Assembly (NCBI RefSeq): GCF_003990045.1
Contig: NZ_RZGZ01000001.1
Coordinates: 620,001 to 684,000, forward strand
From: Labedella endophytica
GTDB lineage: Bacteria; Actinomycetota; Actinomycetes; Actinomycetales; Microbacteriaceae
Direction of reading: 5' to 3'
Length of the DNA stretch: 64,000 nucleotides
This document shows, in pieces, positions 8,788 to 17,593 of this stretch. The notes beneath the pieces are model-generated. The model worked only from the letters and a program-made list of their open reading frames with translations, ran no database searches and was not told where the DNA came from. The translations under genes were made by a program, and so were the position numbers. Every line of letters begins with the position of its first letter. Position 1 is the stretch's first letter.

Positions 8788-8853
8788 CCCGTGAGGTGTC
8801 GCAATCTGTTGTCTTTCCGTCGTGGAGAGCAACAGAATGCGACACCTCACGGG
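8788..8853. terminator. Long near-perfect hairpin after the PEP-mutase-like gene
   Basis: Arms of 24 bases (8788-8811 and 8830-8853) with a single mismatch and an 18-base loop. No T tract follows. It may terminate the tilS transcript ahead of the hpt promoter, or be a palindromic repeat element; other copies would need a genome search. Confidence 0.7.
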
Positions 8854-8867
8854 GGTTTCGAGGGCCA

Positions 8868-8873
8868 TAGACT
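8868..8873 (+). promoter_or_regulatory. Leaderless-type -10 box of hpt
   Basis: TAGACT is followed by six bases and the ATG at 8880, with no ribosome-binding sequence. Confidence 0.5.
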
Positions 8874-8879
8874 CGGGGG

Positions 8880-9431
8880 ATGGAATCGAGCGACATCCGC
8901 GACGAATTGACCGACATCCTCGTGACCGAGAAGGAGATCCAGGACAAGCTGCGTGAGCTCGCCGCCCGGATCGACGAGGACTACGCGGGGAAGGACGTGC
9001 TCCTCGTGGGCGTCCTCAAGGGTGCCGTGATGGTGATGGCCGATCTCGCCCGCTCCCTCTGCGGTCACGTTCAGATGGACTGGATGGCCGTGAGCTCCTA
9101 CGGGGCCGGCACGAAGTCGAGCGGCGTCGTCCAGATCCGGAAGGATCTCGACTCCGACCTCACGAACCGACACGTGCTCATCGTCGAGGACATCATCGAC
9201 TCCGGGCTGACCCTCTCCTGGCTGCTCGAGAACTTCGAATCCCGCGGCGCCGCCTCGATCGAGGTCTGCGCCCTGCTGCGGAAGCCGGACGCCGCCAAGG
9301 TGCAGATCGACTGCAAGTACGTGGGATTCGACATCCCCAACGAGTTCGTCGTGGGCTACGGTCTCGACTTCGCGGAGCGGTACCGCAACCTCCGCGACGT
9401 GGCGGTCCTCGCGCCCCACGTCTACTCCTGA
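8880..9431 (+). CDS. hpt: Hypoxanthine phosphoribosyltransferase
   Basis: A 183-aa cytosolic purine-salvage enzyme that converts hypoxanthine or guanine plus PRPP to IMP or GMP. The PRPP-binding signature HVLIVEDIIDSGLTLSWL and the flexible loop SYGAGTKSSG are intact, as is the VGYGLDFAERYRNL C-terminal motif. Length is normal for the family. It has its own promoter (leaderless type) and precedes ftsH by 147 bp, as in most actinobacteria. Confidence 0.97.
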   Translation: MESSDIRDELTDILVTEKEIQDKLRELAARIDEDYAGKDVLLVGVLKGAVMVMADLARSLCGHVQMDWMAVSSYGAGTKSSGVVQIRKDLDSDLTNRHVLIVEDIIDSGLTLSWLLENFESRGAASIEVCALLRKPDAAKVQIDCKYVGFDIPNEFVVGYGLDFAERYRNLRDVAVLAPHVYS

Positions 9432-9496
9432 GAGTGCCCGGCGGGCTCTCTGTCCGCCCTCGGGGAACATGGAGGCGCCGCCCAGCGCCGTGCGGC

Positions 9497-9502
9497 TAAT
9501 CT
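9497..9502 (+). promoter_or_regulatory. Probable ftsH promoter -10 (TAATCT)
   Basis: TAATCT lies in the 147-bp hpt-ftsH gap about 77 bases before the ATG, leaving a leader of roughly 70 bases. No clear -35 is seen, and the assignment is tentative. Confidence 0.35.
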
Positions 9503-9578
9503 TGACCCCTGAGGGCGCCCCGAGCGCCCGAGTCACCGGCTGTCAGAAAGGTGTCGGGCCGAGCTGCCCGTCAACACT

Positions 9579-11585
9579 ATGGACTTCAAGCGCATCTTCA
9601 AGGGCCCGCTGCCCTACATCCTCCTCGCGGTTCTCGTGTTCTGGATCGGTTCGAGCCTGCTGAACATCGGTGGCTTCAAGGAGATCTCGACGCAGGAGGG
9701 CCTCGAGCTCCTGGACGGTGGCACGGTGGCCGAGGCCACCCTGACGCAGGGCGAGAACCGCGTCGACCTCACGCTCGACAAGGCCGACGGTGACAACGGC
9801 ACGATGGTGCAGTTCTACTTCCTCGACGCCCGTGCGGAGGCCGTCGTCGACGCGATCGATGCGGCGGCCCCGTCCGACGGCTTCAACGACGAGGTCCCGC
9901 AGGCGAGCTTCTGGGGGTCGCTGCTGACGATCCTGCTCCCTCTCCTCCTCATCGGCGTCTTCTTCTGGATCATGCTCTCGAGCATGCAGGGCGGCGGCGG
10001 AAAGGTCATGCAGTTCGGCAAGTCCAAGGCCAAGCTCGTCTCCAAGGAGTCGCCCAAGGTGACCTTCGCGGACGTCGCGGGCAGCGACGAGGCGATCGAA
10101 GAGCTCGAGGAGATCAAGGACTTCCTCAAGGAGCCGGCCAAGTTCCAGGCCGTCGGTGCGCGGATCCCCAAGGGCGTGCTGCTGTACGGCCCTCCCGGAA
10201 CGGGTAAGACCCTGCTGGCCCGTGCGGTCGCGGGCGAGGCCGGCGTGCCCTTCTACTCGATCTCCGGTTCCGACTTCGTCGAGATGTTCGTGGGTGTCGG
10301 CGCGAGCCGCGTCCGCGACCTCTTCCAGCAGGCCAAGGAGAACTCCCCGGCCATCATCTTCGTCGACGAGATCGACGCCGTCGGGCGACACCGCGGCGCC
10401 GGCATGGGTGGCGGGCACGACGAGCGGGAGCAGACGCTCAACCAGCTCCTCGTGGAGATGGACGGCTTCGACCCGAAGACGAACGTCATCCTGATCGCGG
10501 CCACCAACCGTCCGGACATCCTCGACCCGGCGCTCCTGCGTCCCGGTCGCTTCGACCGCCAGATCGGCGTCGACGCCCCCGACCTCATCGGCCGCAAGAA
10601 GGTGCTCGAGGTGCATGGCAAGGGCAAGCCCCTCGCCCCGAGCGTCGACCTCGACGTCGTCGCCCGCAAGACCCCCGGGTTCACGGGCGCCGACCTCGCG
10701 AACGTGCTGAACGAGGCCGCGCTGCTGACGGCCCGCTCGAACGCGCAGCTCATCGACAACCGTGCCCTCGACGAGGCGATCGACCGCGTGATCGCCGGAC
10801 CTCAGCGCCGCACGCGCATCATGCGCGATCACGAGAAGCTCATCACCGCGTACCACGAGGGCGGTCACGCCCTCGCCGCGGCGGCCATGCGGAACACGGA
10901 CCCCGTCACCAAGGTGACGATCCTCCCGCGCGGACGCGCCCTCGGCTACACGATGGTGATCCCGATCGAGGATCGCTATTCCGTGACGCGCAACGAACTG
11001 CTCGACCAGCTCACGTACGCGATGGGCGGCCGGGTGGCTGAGGAGCTCGTCTTCCACGACCCCACGACCGGTGCCTCCAACGACATCGAGAAGGCCACGG
11101 GGATCGCGCGCAAGATGGTCACCGAGTACGGCATGACGACCGATGTCGGTCCGGTCAAGCTCGGCCAGTCGTCCGGCGAGGTCTTCCTCGGTCGTGACAT
11201 GGGCCACCAGCGCGACTACTCCGAGGAGATCGCACGGCAGGTGGACGGCCAGGTGCGCGCGCTCCTCGAGCAGGCGCACAACGAGGCGTTCCAGGTGATC
11301 AGCGACAACCGCGACATCCTCGACAAGCTCGCGGGCGACCTGCTCGAGCACGAGACGCTCGACCACAACCAGCTCGCCGAGATCTTCGCCGACGTGCGCA
11401 AGCTCCCCGAGCGGCCCCAGTGGCTCTCGAGCAGCGACCGCCCGGTCAGCGACCGTCCCCCGATCGCGGTGCCGCGCCCGAAGGCGCCCATCGCGGCCGA
11501 CGCGACGGACGGCGGAGTCAGCTCCGAGCCCGAGGCGACGCCGGCTCCCGGGACGCAGACCGCGCCCCGTCCGGCGACGGCTTAG
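9579..11585 (+). CDS. ftsH: ATP-dependent zinc metalloprotease FtsH
   Basis: A 668-aa membrane-anchored AAA+ protease for quality control of membrane and short-lived proteins. Two transmembrane segments (about residues 8-25 and 110-135) flank a small external domain. Walker A GPPGTGKT is at residues 204-211, Walker B is IIFVDEID, and the second-region-of-homology [18 protein letters not shown] is clear. The zinc motif is HEGGH (H426, E427, H430), a conservative form of HEAGH. Its C-terminal tail is Pro/Ala-rich. It is four bases ahead of folE and likely co-transcribed with the folate genes. Confidence 0.98.
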   Translation: MDFKRIFKGPLPYILLAVLVFWIGSSLLNIGGFKEISTQEGLELLDGGTVAEATLTQGENRVDLTLDKADGDNGTMVQFYFLDARAEAVVDAIDAAAPSDGFNDEVPQASFWGSLLTILLPLLLIGVFFWIMLSSMQGGGGKVMQFGKSKAKLVSKESPKVTFADVAGSDEAIEELEEIKDFLKEPAKFQAVGARIPKGVLLYGPPGTGKTLLARAVAGEAGVPFYSISGSDFVEMFVGVGASRVRDLFQQAKENSPAIIFVDEIDAVGRHRGAGMGGGHDEREQTLNQLLVEMDGFDPKTNVILIAATNRPDILDPALLRPGRFDRQIGVDAPDLIGRKKVLEVHGKGKPLAPSVDLDVVARKTPGFTGADLANVLNEAALLTARSNAQLIDNRALDEAIDRVIAGPQRRTRIMRDHEKLITAYHEGGHALAAAAMRNTDPVTKVTILPRGRALGYTMVIPIEDRYSVTRNELLDQLTYAMGGRVAEELVFHDPTTGASNDIEKATGIARKMVTEYGMTTDVGPVKLGQSSGEVFLGRDMGHQRDYSEEIARQVDGQVRALLEQAHNEAFQVISDNRDILDKLAGDLLEHETLDHNQLAEIFADVRKLPERPQWLSSSDRPVSDRPPIAVPRPKAPIAADATDGGVSSEPEATPAPGTQTAPRPATA

Positions 11586-11589
11586 TCCC

Positions 11590-12189
11590 ATGGCGGGAGT
11601 CGACCGCCGCAGGATCGAGGCGGCGGTGACGGAACTGCTGCTCGCGATCGGGGAGGACCCCGATCGCGAGGGGCTCGACGCGACGCCGCAGCGCGTCGCC
11701 GAATCGTACGCGGAGTTCTTCGCCGGTATCGGAGCCGACCCTCTCGACCATCTGAGGGAGACGATCCCAACGGGATCGTCCGACTCGGTCGGCGAGCTGA
11801 CGGGGGAGACCGTCATCGTGCGCGACATCGCCTTCCGGTCCGTCTGCGAGCACCATCTCCTGCCGTTCACGGGTGTCGCGCACATCGCCTACGTCCCCGG
11901 GGACGCGGTCGTCGGTCTCGGTCGGCTGCCGAGGGTCGTCGACACACTCGCGTCGCGGCCGCAGGTGCAGGAGCGGCTGACCGAGCAGATCGCAAGCGCG
12001 ATCGACGAGGGGCTCGCCCCGCTCGGTGTGCTCGTCGTGCTCGATGCGAGTCATCAGTGCGTCACCACGAGGGGATCCCGTCAGACCGCGTCGACGACGG
12101 TCACGGTGGCGAGCAGGGGGACCCTGGCCTCCGGCCCCGGCCGGTCGGACGTGCTCGCTCTCATCGGTTCCGGCCGTGCACACGACTGA
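11590..12189 (+). CDS. folE: GTP cyclohydrolase I
   Basis: A 199-aa enzyme for the first step of folate synthesis, GTP to 7,8-dihydroneopterin triphosphate. Zinc ligands are present as C86 and H89 (CEHHLLPF) and C157 (SHQC). The GxxRxPRVVDTLASRPQVQERLTEQI-type helix is conserved in shortened form (GLGRLPRVVDTLASRPQVQE). It begins four bases after ftsH and overlaps the start of folP by 14 bases, giving a tight ftsH-fol operon. Confidence 0.96.
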   Translation: MAGVDRRRIEAAVTELLLAIGEDPDREGLDATPQRVAESYAEFFAGIGADPLDHLRETIPTGSSDSVGELTGETVIVRDIAFRSVCEHHLLPFTGVAHIAYVPGDAVVGLGRLPRVVDTLASRPQVQERLTEQIASAIDEGLAPLGVLVVLDASHQCVTTRGSRQTASTTVTVASRGTLASGPGRSDVLALIGSGRAHD

Positions 12190-13006
12190 GTCACCGGCGC
12201 GGCCGGCTCGCGGCACCCGCATCATGGGTGTGCTGAACGTGACACCCGATTCGTTCAGCGACGGGGGACTCTACGCCGAGACGGGCGACGCGATCGCCCA
12301 CGGCCTCGCCCTCGTCGCCGCGGGGGCCGACATCATCGACGTCGGCGGCGAGTCGACGCGTCCGGGTGCGACGCGCGTCGCGCTCGACGAGGAGCTCCGC
12401 CGCATCCTGCCCGTCGTCGAGACCCTCGCCTCCGCGGGTGTCGTCGTCTCCGTCGACACGATGAACGCGTCGACCGCGCGTGCGGCCGTGGATGCCGGTG
12501 CGCGCATCGTCAACGACGTCTCGGGCGGTCTCGCCGACGCCGCGATGAACCGCACCGTCGCGGCGCTCGATGCAACGTTCGTCATCAGTCACTGGCGCGG
12601 TCACAGCATCGTCATGGAGGACCGCGCCCGCTACGACGACGTCGTCGAGGACGTGATCGGGGAACTCGGCCGGCAGGCGGCGGCTGCCGTCGCCGCCGGC
12701 GTCGCCCGGGAGCGCATCGTCGTGGATCCGGGACTGGGGTTCGCGAAACGCGGCGCGCACAACTGGATCCTCCTCGCGCACCTCGACTCCCTCGCGGGCC
12801 TCGGTTTCCCGGTGATGGTGGGCGCGTCGAGGAAGCGGTTCCTCGGTGAACTCGCCGGCCCGACCGCGTCGATCGAGGATCGAGACCTTCCCACGGCGGT
12901 GCTCAGCGCGTTGCTCGTCGATGACGTCTGGGCCGTACGCGTGCACGACGTGACCGCCACCCGCCTCGCCCTCGATGCGCGAGCCGCACTCCGCGCGGCC
13001 CGCTGA
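12176..13006 (+). CDS. folP: Dihydropteroate synthase
   Basis: A 276-aa TIM-barrel enzyme joining 4-aminobenzoate to hydroxymethyl-dihydropterin diphosphate, the sulfonamide target. Signatures are MGVLNVTPDSFSDGG, DVGGESTRPGA, NDVSGG, DPGLGFAKRGAHNW and GASRKRFLGEL. The GTG at 12176, inside the end of folE, gives the usual 16-residue lead before MGVLNV. A later ATG at 12224 would delete that lead. Confidence 0.95.
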   Translation: MHTTESPARPARGTRIMGVLNVTPDSFSDGGLYAETGDAIAHGLALVAAGADIIDVGGESTRPGATRVALDEELRRILPVVETLASAGVVVSVDTMNASTARAAVDAGARIVNDVSGGLADAAMNRTVAALDATFVISHWRGHSIVMEDRARYDDVVEDVIGELGRQAAAAVAAGVARERIVVDPGLGFAKRGAHNWILLAHLDSLAGLGFPVMVGASRKRFLGELAGPTASIEDRDLPTAVLSALLVDDVWAVRVHDVTATRLALDARAALRAAR

Positions 13007-13063
13007 CCTCTCCCGTGAGCCGGATCCCAGCGTCAGCCCCGATTCGCGTGGGAGAGTGGTGAT

Positions 13064-13444
13064 GTGACCACGCCCCTCGACACGATCAGCCTCGTCGGTC
13101 TGCGCGTCCACGCGCATCACGGCGTCTTCGACTTCGAACGCGAGAACGGTCAGACGTTCGTCATCGACGTCACCGTGCACCTCGACGCCCACCCGGCCGC
13201 GGCCGGCGACGACCTCGCGAGCACCGTGCACTACGGGGAGCTCGCGGAGCGTGTGGTCGCGGCTGTCACGACCGACCCGGTCGACCTCATCGAGACCGTC
13301 GCCGAGCGCGTCGCGGCTGTGGCGCTCTCGTGGGAGTCGGTCCGCCGCGCCGAGGTCGCCGTGCACAAGCCGGACGCGCCCATCGACGCGGACTTCGCCG
13401 ACGTGGTCGTGCGGATCACGAGGGATCGCGGAGACGGATCGTGA
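13064..13444 (+). CDS. folB: Dihydroneopterin aldolase
   Basis: A 126-aa enzyme that cleaves dihydroneopterin to 6-hydroxymethyl-dihydropterin. It has the GLRVHAHHGVFDFERENGQ N-terminal signature with the substrate-binding Glu, the VHYGELAERV motif, and the VRRAEVAVHKPDAPI C-terminal motif with the catalytic Lys. GTG start with GGGAGAG upstream. The stop overlaps folK (GTGA at 13441). Confidence 0.95.
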   Translation: MTTPLDTISLVGLRVHAHHGVFDFERENGQTFVIDVTVHLDAHPAAAGDDLASTVHYGELAERVVAAVTTDPVDLIETVAERVAAVALSWESVRRAEVAVHKPDAPIDADFADVVVRITRDRGDGS

Positions 13445-13971
13445 CACCCGTCGCCCGCCCGATCGTGCACGACCCGATCCGCCGCGGCGGACCGGAGCAC
13501 CTCGTCATCGCCCTCGGGAGCAATCTCGGCGACCGGCACGCGATCCTCGCCGAGGCCGTCGAGCGGATCTCGGCGACCCCCGGGGTGTTCGCGCGAGCGG
13601 TGTCGACGTTCGTCGAGTCGGTCGCCGTGCGCACGTCGGGCCCCGACGACTCGGCGCCGCCCTATCTCAACGGCGTCCTCGTGGGACACACGTACCTCGA
13701 ACCTCACCGGCTCCTGTCGGCGACCTCCGCGATCGAGGACGCCCTCGGACGCGTCCGCACGGAGCGGTGGGGAGACCGGACGATCGACATCGACCTCGTC
13801 GAGGTCGGCGGGCGTCGCGTGCACGACGAGACGCTCGAGCTTCCCCACCCGCGTGCCGGTGACCGTGACTTCGTCCTCGCCCCGTGGCTCGAGGTGGAGC
13901 CGGAGGCGCGGTTGACGGGCCGCGGTCGCGTCGCCGATCTCCTCGCCGCGCTCCGGGGGACGGCCGGATGA
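13441..13971 (+). CDS. folK: 2-amino-4-hydroxy-6-hydroxymethyldihydropteridine pyrophosphokinase
   Basis: A 176-aa enzyme transferring pyrophosphate from ATP to hydroxymethyl-dihydropterin. ALGSNLGDR, LNGVLVG and the RWGDRTIDIDLVEVG Mg/ATP motif are conserved, followed by LPHPRAGDRDFVLAPW. The GTG start is coupled to folB, and the stop overlaps the next ATG (13968). Confidence 0.95.
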   Translation: MTPVARPIVHDPIRRGGPEHLVIALGSNLGDRHAILAEAVERISATPGVFARAVSTFVESVAVRTSGPDDSAPPYLNGVLVGHTYLEPHRLLSATSAIEDALGRVRTERWGDRTIDIDLVEVGGRRVHDETLELPHPRAGDRDFVLAPWLEVEPEARLTGRGRVADLLAALRGTAG

Positions 13972-14441
13972 CGCGCACGAGACCCGGCCCGCTCCTCGCC
14001 CTCGCCGTCGGCGGCTTCCTCGCCGGTTTCCTGTTGGACCTCCTGCTGGTGTCGCGGGGAGCGAACACGATCATCCCGCCGCTGTCGTTCTCCCTCACGC
14101 TCGTCGCGGTGGGCGCGATCGTCGTGGCATTCGCGATCCCCATCCACCGTCGTGTCTCCGGGAGATCCGAGCGTGCGATCGATCCGTTCCAGGCGACCCG
14201 CGTCGTCGCGCTCGCGAAGGCGTCGAGCCTCGCGGGCTCGCTCCTCACCGGCTTCGGCCTCGGGATCCTCGTCTTCCTCCTCTCGCGGTCGACGCAGCCC
14301 GGGATAGCATCGTTATGGCTGGCCGTCGCGGCCTCCGCGGGGGCGGTGCTCCTGACGGTCGCGGGGCTAGTCGCCGAACGCCTGTGCACGCTGCCGAAAG
14401 ATGACGATGACGAACCACCCGCCGGAGCCCCCGCCAGCTGA
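13968..14441 (+). CDS. DUF3180 family membrane protein
   Basis: A 157-aa protein with four predicted transmembrane segments (about residues 8-28, 38-58, 85-108, 115-138) and an acidic C-terminal tail (DDDDE). It matches the actinobacterial DUF3180 family by position after folK and by its conserved FQATRVVALAKASSLAG segment. Function unknown. It is coupled to folK and overlaps the next gene by 41 bases. Confidence 0.8.
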   Translation: MTRTRPGPLLALAVGGFLAGFLLDLLLVSRGANTIIPPLSFSLTLVAVGAIVVAFAIPIHRRVSGRSERAIDPFQATRVVALAKASSLAGSLLTGFGLGILVFLLSRSTQPGIASLWLAVAASAGAVLLTVAGLVAERLCTLPKDDDDEPPAGAPAS

Positions 14442-15135
14442 CGCCGACGCGACGCCGATGGAGTCGCAGGTGCCTGCTGAGCCGCGGGCACCGGCCGAGC
14501 CGCACTCGTCCGTCCGATCGCACGACGGCGCCACGCCCGTCGGACCGGGCACCGAGTCGGCCCCCGCCCCCGTCGAATCCGGACCGGGCCTGCCCGACAC
14601 GCTCGCGGGTTCCCTCGCGACCCCCATCGAGGCCCCGGAGCCGGCCGTCGAGACGCCCGGCCGTCTCGAGATCGCGGGGGAGTGGCGGCGCGTGTCACCG
14701 CGAGCGATCACGATCGAGCTCGTCGGCGACGCGATCGGCACGGTCGTGGTCGTGGCGATCGCCGTGGTCGTCTGGCTCCTCATCGATCACCCGTGGCCGC
14801 TCATCGCCGGCGGGGCGATCGTCCTCGCGACCGTGATCACCGCGGCCTTCGTGCCTCGACGGATCCGTTCCATCGGCTACCTGCTCCGCGAGGACGATCT
14901 CCTCTTCCGCCGCGGCATCATGTGGCAGCGTTTCGTCGCGGTGCCCTACGGGCGCATGCAGCTCGTCGACATCAACCGGGGCCCGCTCGCGCGTGCGTTC
15001 GGGCTCGCCGAGCTCAAGTTCGTGACGGCCTCACCGGCCGCGGGCATCACGATCCCCGGGTTGCCGCTCGAGGAGGCCGAGGGGCTGCGCGATCACCTCG
15101 TCTCGGTGGCCGAGAGCCGACGGACCGGCTTGTGA
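14401..15135 (+). CDS. PH domain-containing membrane protein (YdbS-like)
   Basis: A 244-aa protein. A Pro/Ala/Glu-rich cytosolic N-terminus of about 90 residues is followed by two transmembrane segments (about 115-155) and a bacterial PH (bPH2) domain with YLLREDDLLFRRGIMW and VPYGRMQLVDINRGPLAR. YdbS/YdbT pairs are membrane proteins of poorly defined function in the cell envelope. ATG at 14401 (or 14407) lies within the preceding gene. The stop overlaps the next GTG (15132). Confidence 0.8.
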   Translation: MTMTNHPPEPPPADADATPMESQVPAEPRAPAEPHSSVRSHDGATPVGPGTESAPAPVESGPGLPDTLAGSLATPIEAPEPAVETPGRLEIAGEWRRVSPRAITIELVGDAIGTVVVVAIAVVVWLLIDHPWPLIAGGAIVLATVITAAFVPRRIRSIGYLLREDDLLFRRGIMWQRFVAVPYGRMQLVDINRGPLARAFGLAELKFVTASPAAGITIPGLPLEEAEGLRDHLVSVAESRRTGL

Positions 15136-16763
15136 GCGACGCCGGAACGCCCCCTCCTCCCGAGCGGCCGATCCCGGAGGCGAGCGAGATCGCGCGCTCG
15201 ACGGTCCTCGCGAGCGGCACCCTGGCCGACGGGGAGTGGCACCGGCTGCACCCGGCGACGCCGCTCCTGCGCGGAGGGATCGCCTTCATCGCGATCCTCG
15301 GTATCGTCATCGCGAACCTGCGCGAGCGGCTCGTCGAGATGTTCCTCCCTCAGTTCGCCGGCGACTACCGCTACGACGGGGAGAACTTCGATCCGCTCGA
15401 CTACACGTTCAGTCACGGCTACGTCGGCTGGGTCCTCCTCGGTCTCGCCGTGCTCCTCGTGGTCGTGATCGGCGGCTTCTTCCTGTCCTGGCGCATGCAC
15501 AGCTTCCGCGTGACCGACGAGGCCGTGGAGGTGCGCAGTGGCATCCTGTTCCGCACGCACCGCAAGGCCAAGCTCGACCGGGTCCAGGGGGTCGGCCTCT
15601 CGAAGCCCTTCCTCCCGCGACTCTTCGGAGCGGCGCGTCTCGACGTCAACGTGGCGGGCCAGTCGGCCGACGTCAAGCTCGAGTACCTGTCGACGCGCCC
15701 GGCCGAGAAGCTGCGGCGTGACGTCCTGACCCTCGCGTCGGGCGTGCGCCTCGCCGAGGGCGAGGCGCCTCTGCCCGGTGCCGGGCCCGCCGGTGTCGTG
15801 TCGCCCGGTGACGGGCTCATCACCCGACACGTCGTGGACCGTGCCAACGACTTCCTCTCGCCCGAGCTGCCGGAGGACCAGGCACCTCCCGAGTCGATCG
15901 TGCGCATCCCGGTCGGCCGGCTCGTCGCCTCGACGGTCGTCAACGAGGGCACGGTGTTCGTCACCGCGATCCTCGTGTTCGGGATCGTCATGATCGCGAA
16001 CGGCAACACGTGGGTGATCTTCACCCTCGTCCCGACCCTGCTCGGTATCGGCAGCTACTACTGGTCGACGATCACGAAGTCCCTGCGGTATTCGATCGCC
16101 GGCACGCCGAGCGGTGTGCGGATCGGATTCGGCCTGCTCTCGACGAGCAACGACACCCTGCCGCCCGGGCGCGTCCACGCCGTCCAGATCTCCCAGCCCT
16201 TGCTGTGGCGGCCGTTCGGCTGGTGGCAGGTGAAGATCAACAAGGCGGGACTCTCGGCCGAGGCGGCCGCGGGAGGAAAGGGCAACACCACGATCCTCCC
16301 GGTCGGAACGTTGCGCGACGCGACCGCCGTCGTCCAGCTCATGCTCGACGGAGCCGATGTGGACTCCACGTACGAGCAGGTCGAAGCGGCGATGATGCGA
16401 CCGGGGGAGTCCGGTTTCGTGCTCGCTCCGAAGCGCGCGCGCCTCATCGACCCGCTCGCCTGGCGCCGCACGGGTTACGCCCTCCGCCCCACGCTGCTCG
16501 TCTTCCGGACCGGTGTGTTGTGGCGCAAGCTCGTCATCCTGCCGCTCGCGCGGATCCAGAGCGTCCAGATCTCCCAAGGGCCGCTCGAGCGGATGCTCCG
16601 GCTGTCATCGGCTCGCGTCCACACCGTGATCGGGCCGGTCTCCGCCGTGCTCCCGACGATCGCGAAGGACGAAGCCGCCCTGCTGTTCGATCGCGCCTCG
16701 CTCGCGGCCGTGCGGGCGTCGTCGCAGGACCACAGTCATCGCTGGGCATCGGAGGAGCGATGA
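15132..16763 (+). CDS. PH domain-containing membrane protein (YdbT-like, multiple bPH2 domains)
   Basis: A 543-aa partner of the preceding YdbS-like protein. Two transmembrane pairs flank repeated bPH2 modules: VEVRSGILFRTHRKAKLDRVQ (about residues 130-155), a central module with LPPGRVHAVQISQPLLWRPF, and a C-terminal one with RTGVLWRKLVILPLARIQSV. The GTG start is coupled to the upstream stop, and the end overlaps the next ATG. It probably acts in a membrane complex with its neighbour. Confidence 0.82.
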   Translation: MSDAGTPPPPERPIPEASEIARSTVLASGTLADGEWHRLHPATPLLRGGIAFIAILGIVIANLRERLVEMFLPQFAGDYRYDGENFDPLDYTFSHGYVGWVLLGLAVLLVVVIGGFFLSWRMHSFRVTDEAVEVRSGILFRTHRKAKLDRVQGVGLSKPFLPRLFGAARLDVNVAGQSADVKLEYLSTRPAEKLRRDVLTLASGVRLAEGEAPLPGAGPAGVVSPGDGLITRHVVDRANDFLSPELPEDQAPPESIVRIPVGRLVASTVVNEGTVFVTAILVFGIVMIANGNTWVIFTLVPTLLGIGSYYWSTITKSLRYSIAGTPSGVRIGFGLLSTSNDTLPPGRVHAVQISQPLLWRPFGWWQVKINKAGLSAEAAAGGKGNTTILPVGTLRDATAVVQLMLDGADVDSTYEQVEAAMMRPGESGFVLAPKRARLIDPLAWRRTGYALRPTLLVFRTGVLWRKLVILPLARIQSVQISQGPLERMLRLSSARVHTVIGPVSAVLPTIAKDEAALLFDRASLAAVRASSQDHSHRWASEER

Positions 16764-17485
16764 ACGATCGCGCCGGTCGACTCGGAGTCGGCATCCTCGG
16801 GGCCGGACGCGTCGGTCCCGTCCTCGGAGCGGCGCTCGCGGGCGCCGGGCACGCGGTGGTCGGCGTCTCCGCCGTCTCCGAGGCCAGCAGGGACCGGGCG
16901 GGAGCGATCCTGCCGGGTGCGCCGATCCTCACGATCCCCGAGCTCGTCGAACGATCCGAGCTCGTCCTCATCGCGATCCCGGACGACGAGATCGAGGCTC
17001 TCGTCTCGGGGCTCGCGGCCGCCGGGGTGTGGCAGCCCGGCCAGCTCGTGGCCCACACCTCCGCGCGCTTCGGCGCGGCCGTCCTGCGGCCGGCCCAGGC
17101 GGCCGGAGCCATCCCGCTCGCTATCCATCCCGCCATCTCCTTCACGGGCACATCCCTCGACCTCGCCCGGTTGCGGGAGAGCTATTTCGCCGTGACCGCG
17201 CCGGCCCCCGTGCTACCGATCGCCCAGGCGCTCGTGGTCGAGATGGGTGCCGAGCCGGTCGTCGTGGCCGAGGAGGACCGGCCGGCCTATGCGGAGGCGA
17301 TCGCGACGGCCACGGAATTCTCGCGATCGATCGTGGCGCAGTCGAGCGCGATCCTCACCCGGATCGGCATGGACAACCCGGGGGCCTACCTCTCCTCGCT
17401 CGTGCGGAGCGCCGTGGACAACGCCCTCGCGTCCCCCGGCTCGTGGCACGGATCCGCGATCGATGACGACCGGAACGCTGGCTGA
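16760..17485 (+). CDS. Rossmann-fold protein with DUF2520 domain
   Basis: A 241-aa protein. An N-terminal NAD(P)-binding glycine motif GILGAGRVG is followed by a C-terminal helical DUF2520 domain (PLAIHPAISFTG and the DRPAYAEAIATATEFSRSIV region). The family resembles ketopantoate reductase/ProC-type dehydrogenases and usually sits just upstream of panC in actinobacteria. Here panC is missing and the next genes are the Lys-rich protein and the NRPS. GGAGGA precedes the ATG at 16760, which overlaps the previous stop. Confidence 0.85.
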   Translation: MNDRAGRLGVGILGAGRVGPVLGAALAGAGHAVVGVSAVSEASRDRAGAILPGAPILTIPELVERSELVLIAIPDDEIEALVSGLAAAGVWQPGQLVAHTSARFGAAVLRPAQAAGAIPLAIHPAISFTGTSLDLARLRESYFAVTAPAPVLPIAQALVVEMGAEPVVVAEEDRPAYAEAIATATEFSRSIVAQSSAILTRIGMDNPGAYLSSLVRSAVDNALASPGSWHGSAIDDDRNAG

Positions 17486-17593
17486 CGGAACCGTCCGTTC
17501 ACCTTCGACCGCTACCGTGTGGGCACTCGCCTCGCACGGCGAGGCGATCGCGCGTGCCCGTCGCGATCTCGACCCGGACCGAAAGGGAGACGG

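Noticed and set aside
9543-11885. 780-aa frame antisense to ftsH and folE
   Set aside because: A shadow of GC-rich coding bias: ftsH and folE have intact motifs on the plus strand, and the antisense product is Arg/Asp/Glu/Val-rich with no domain.
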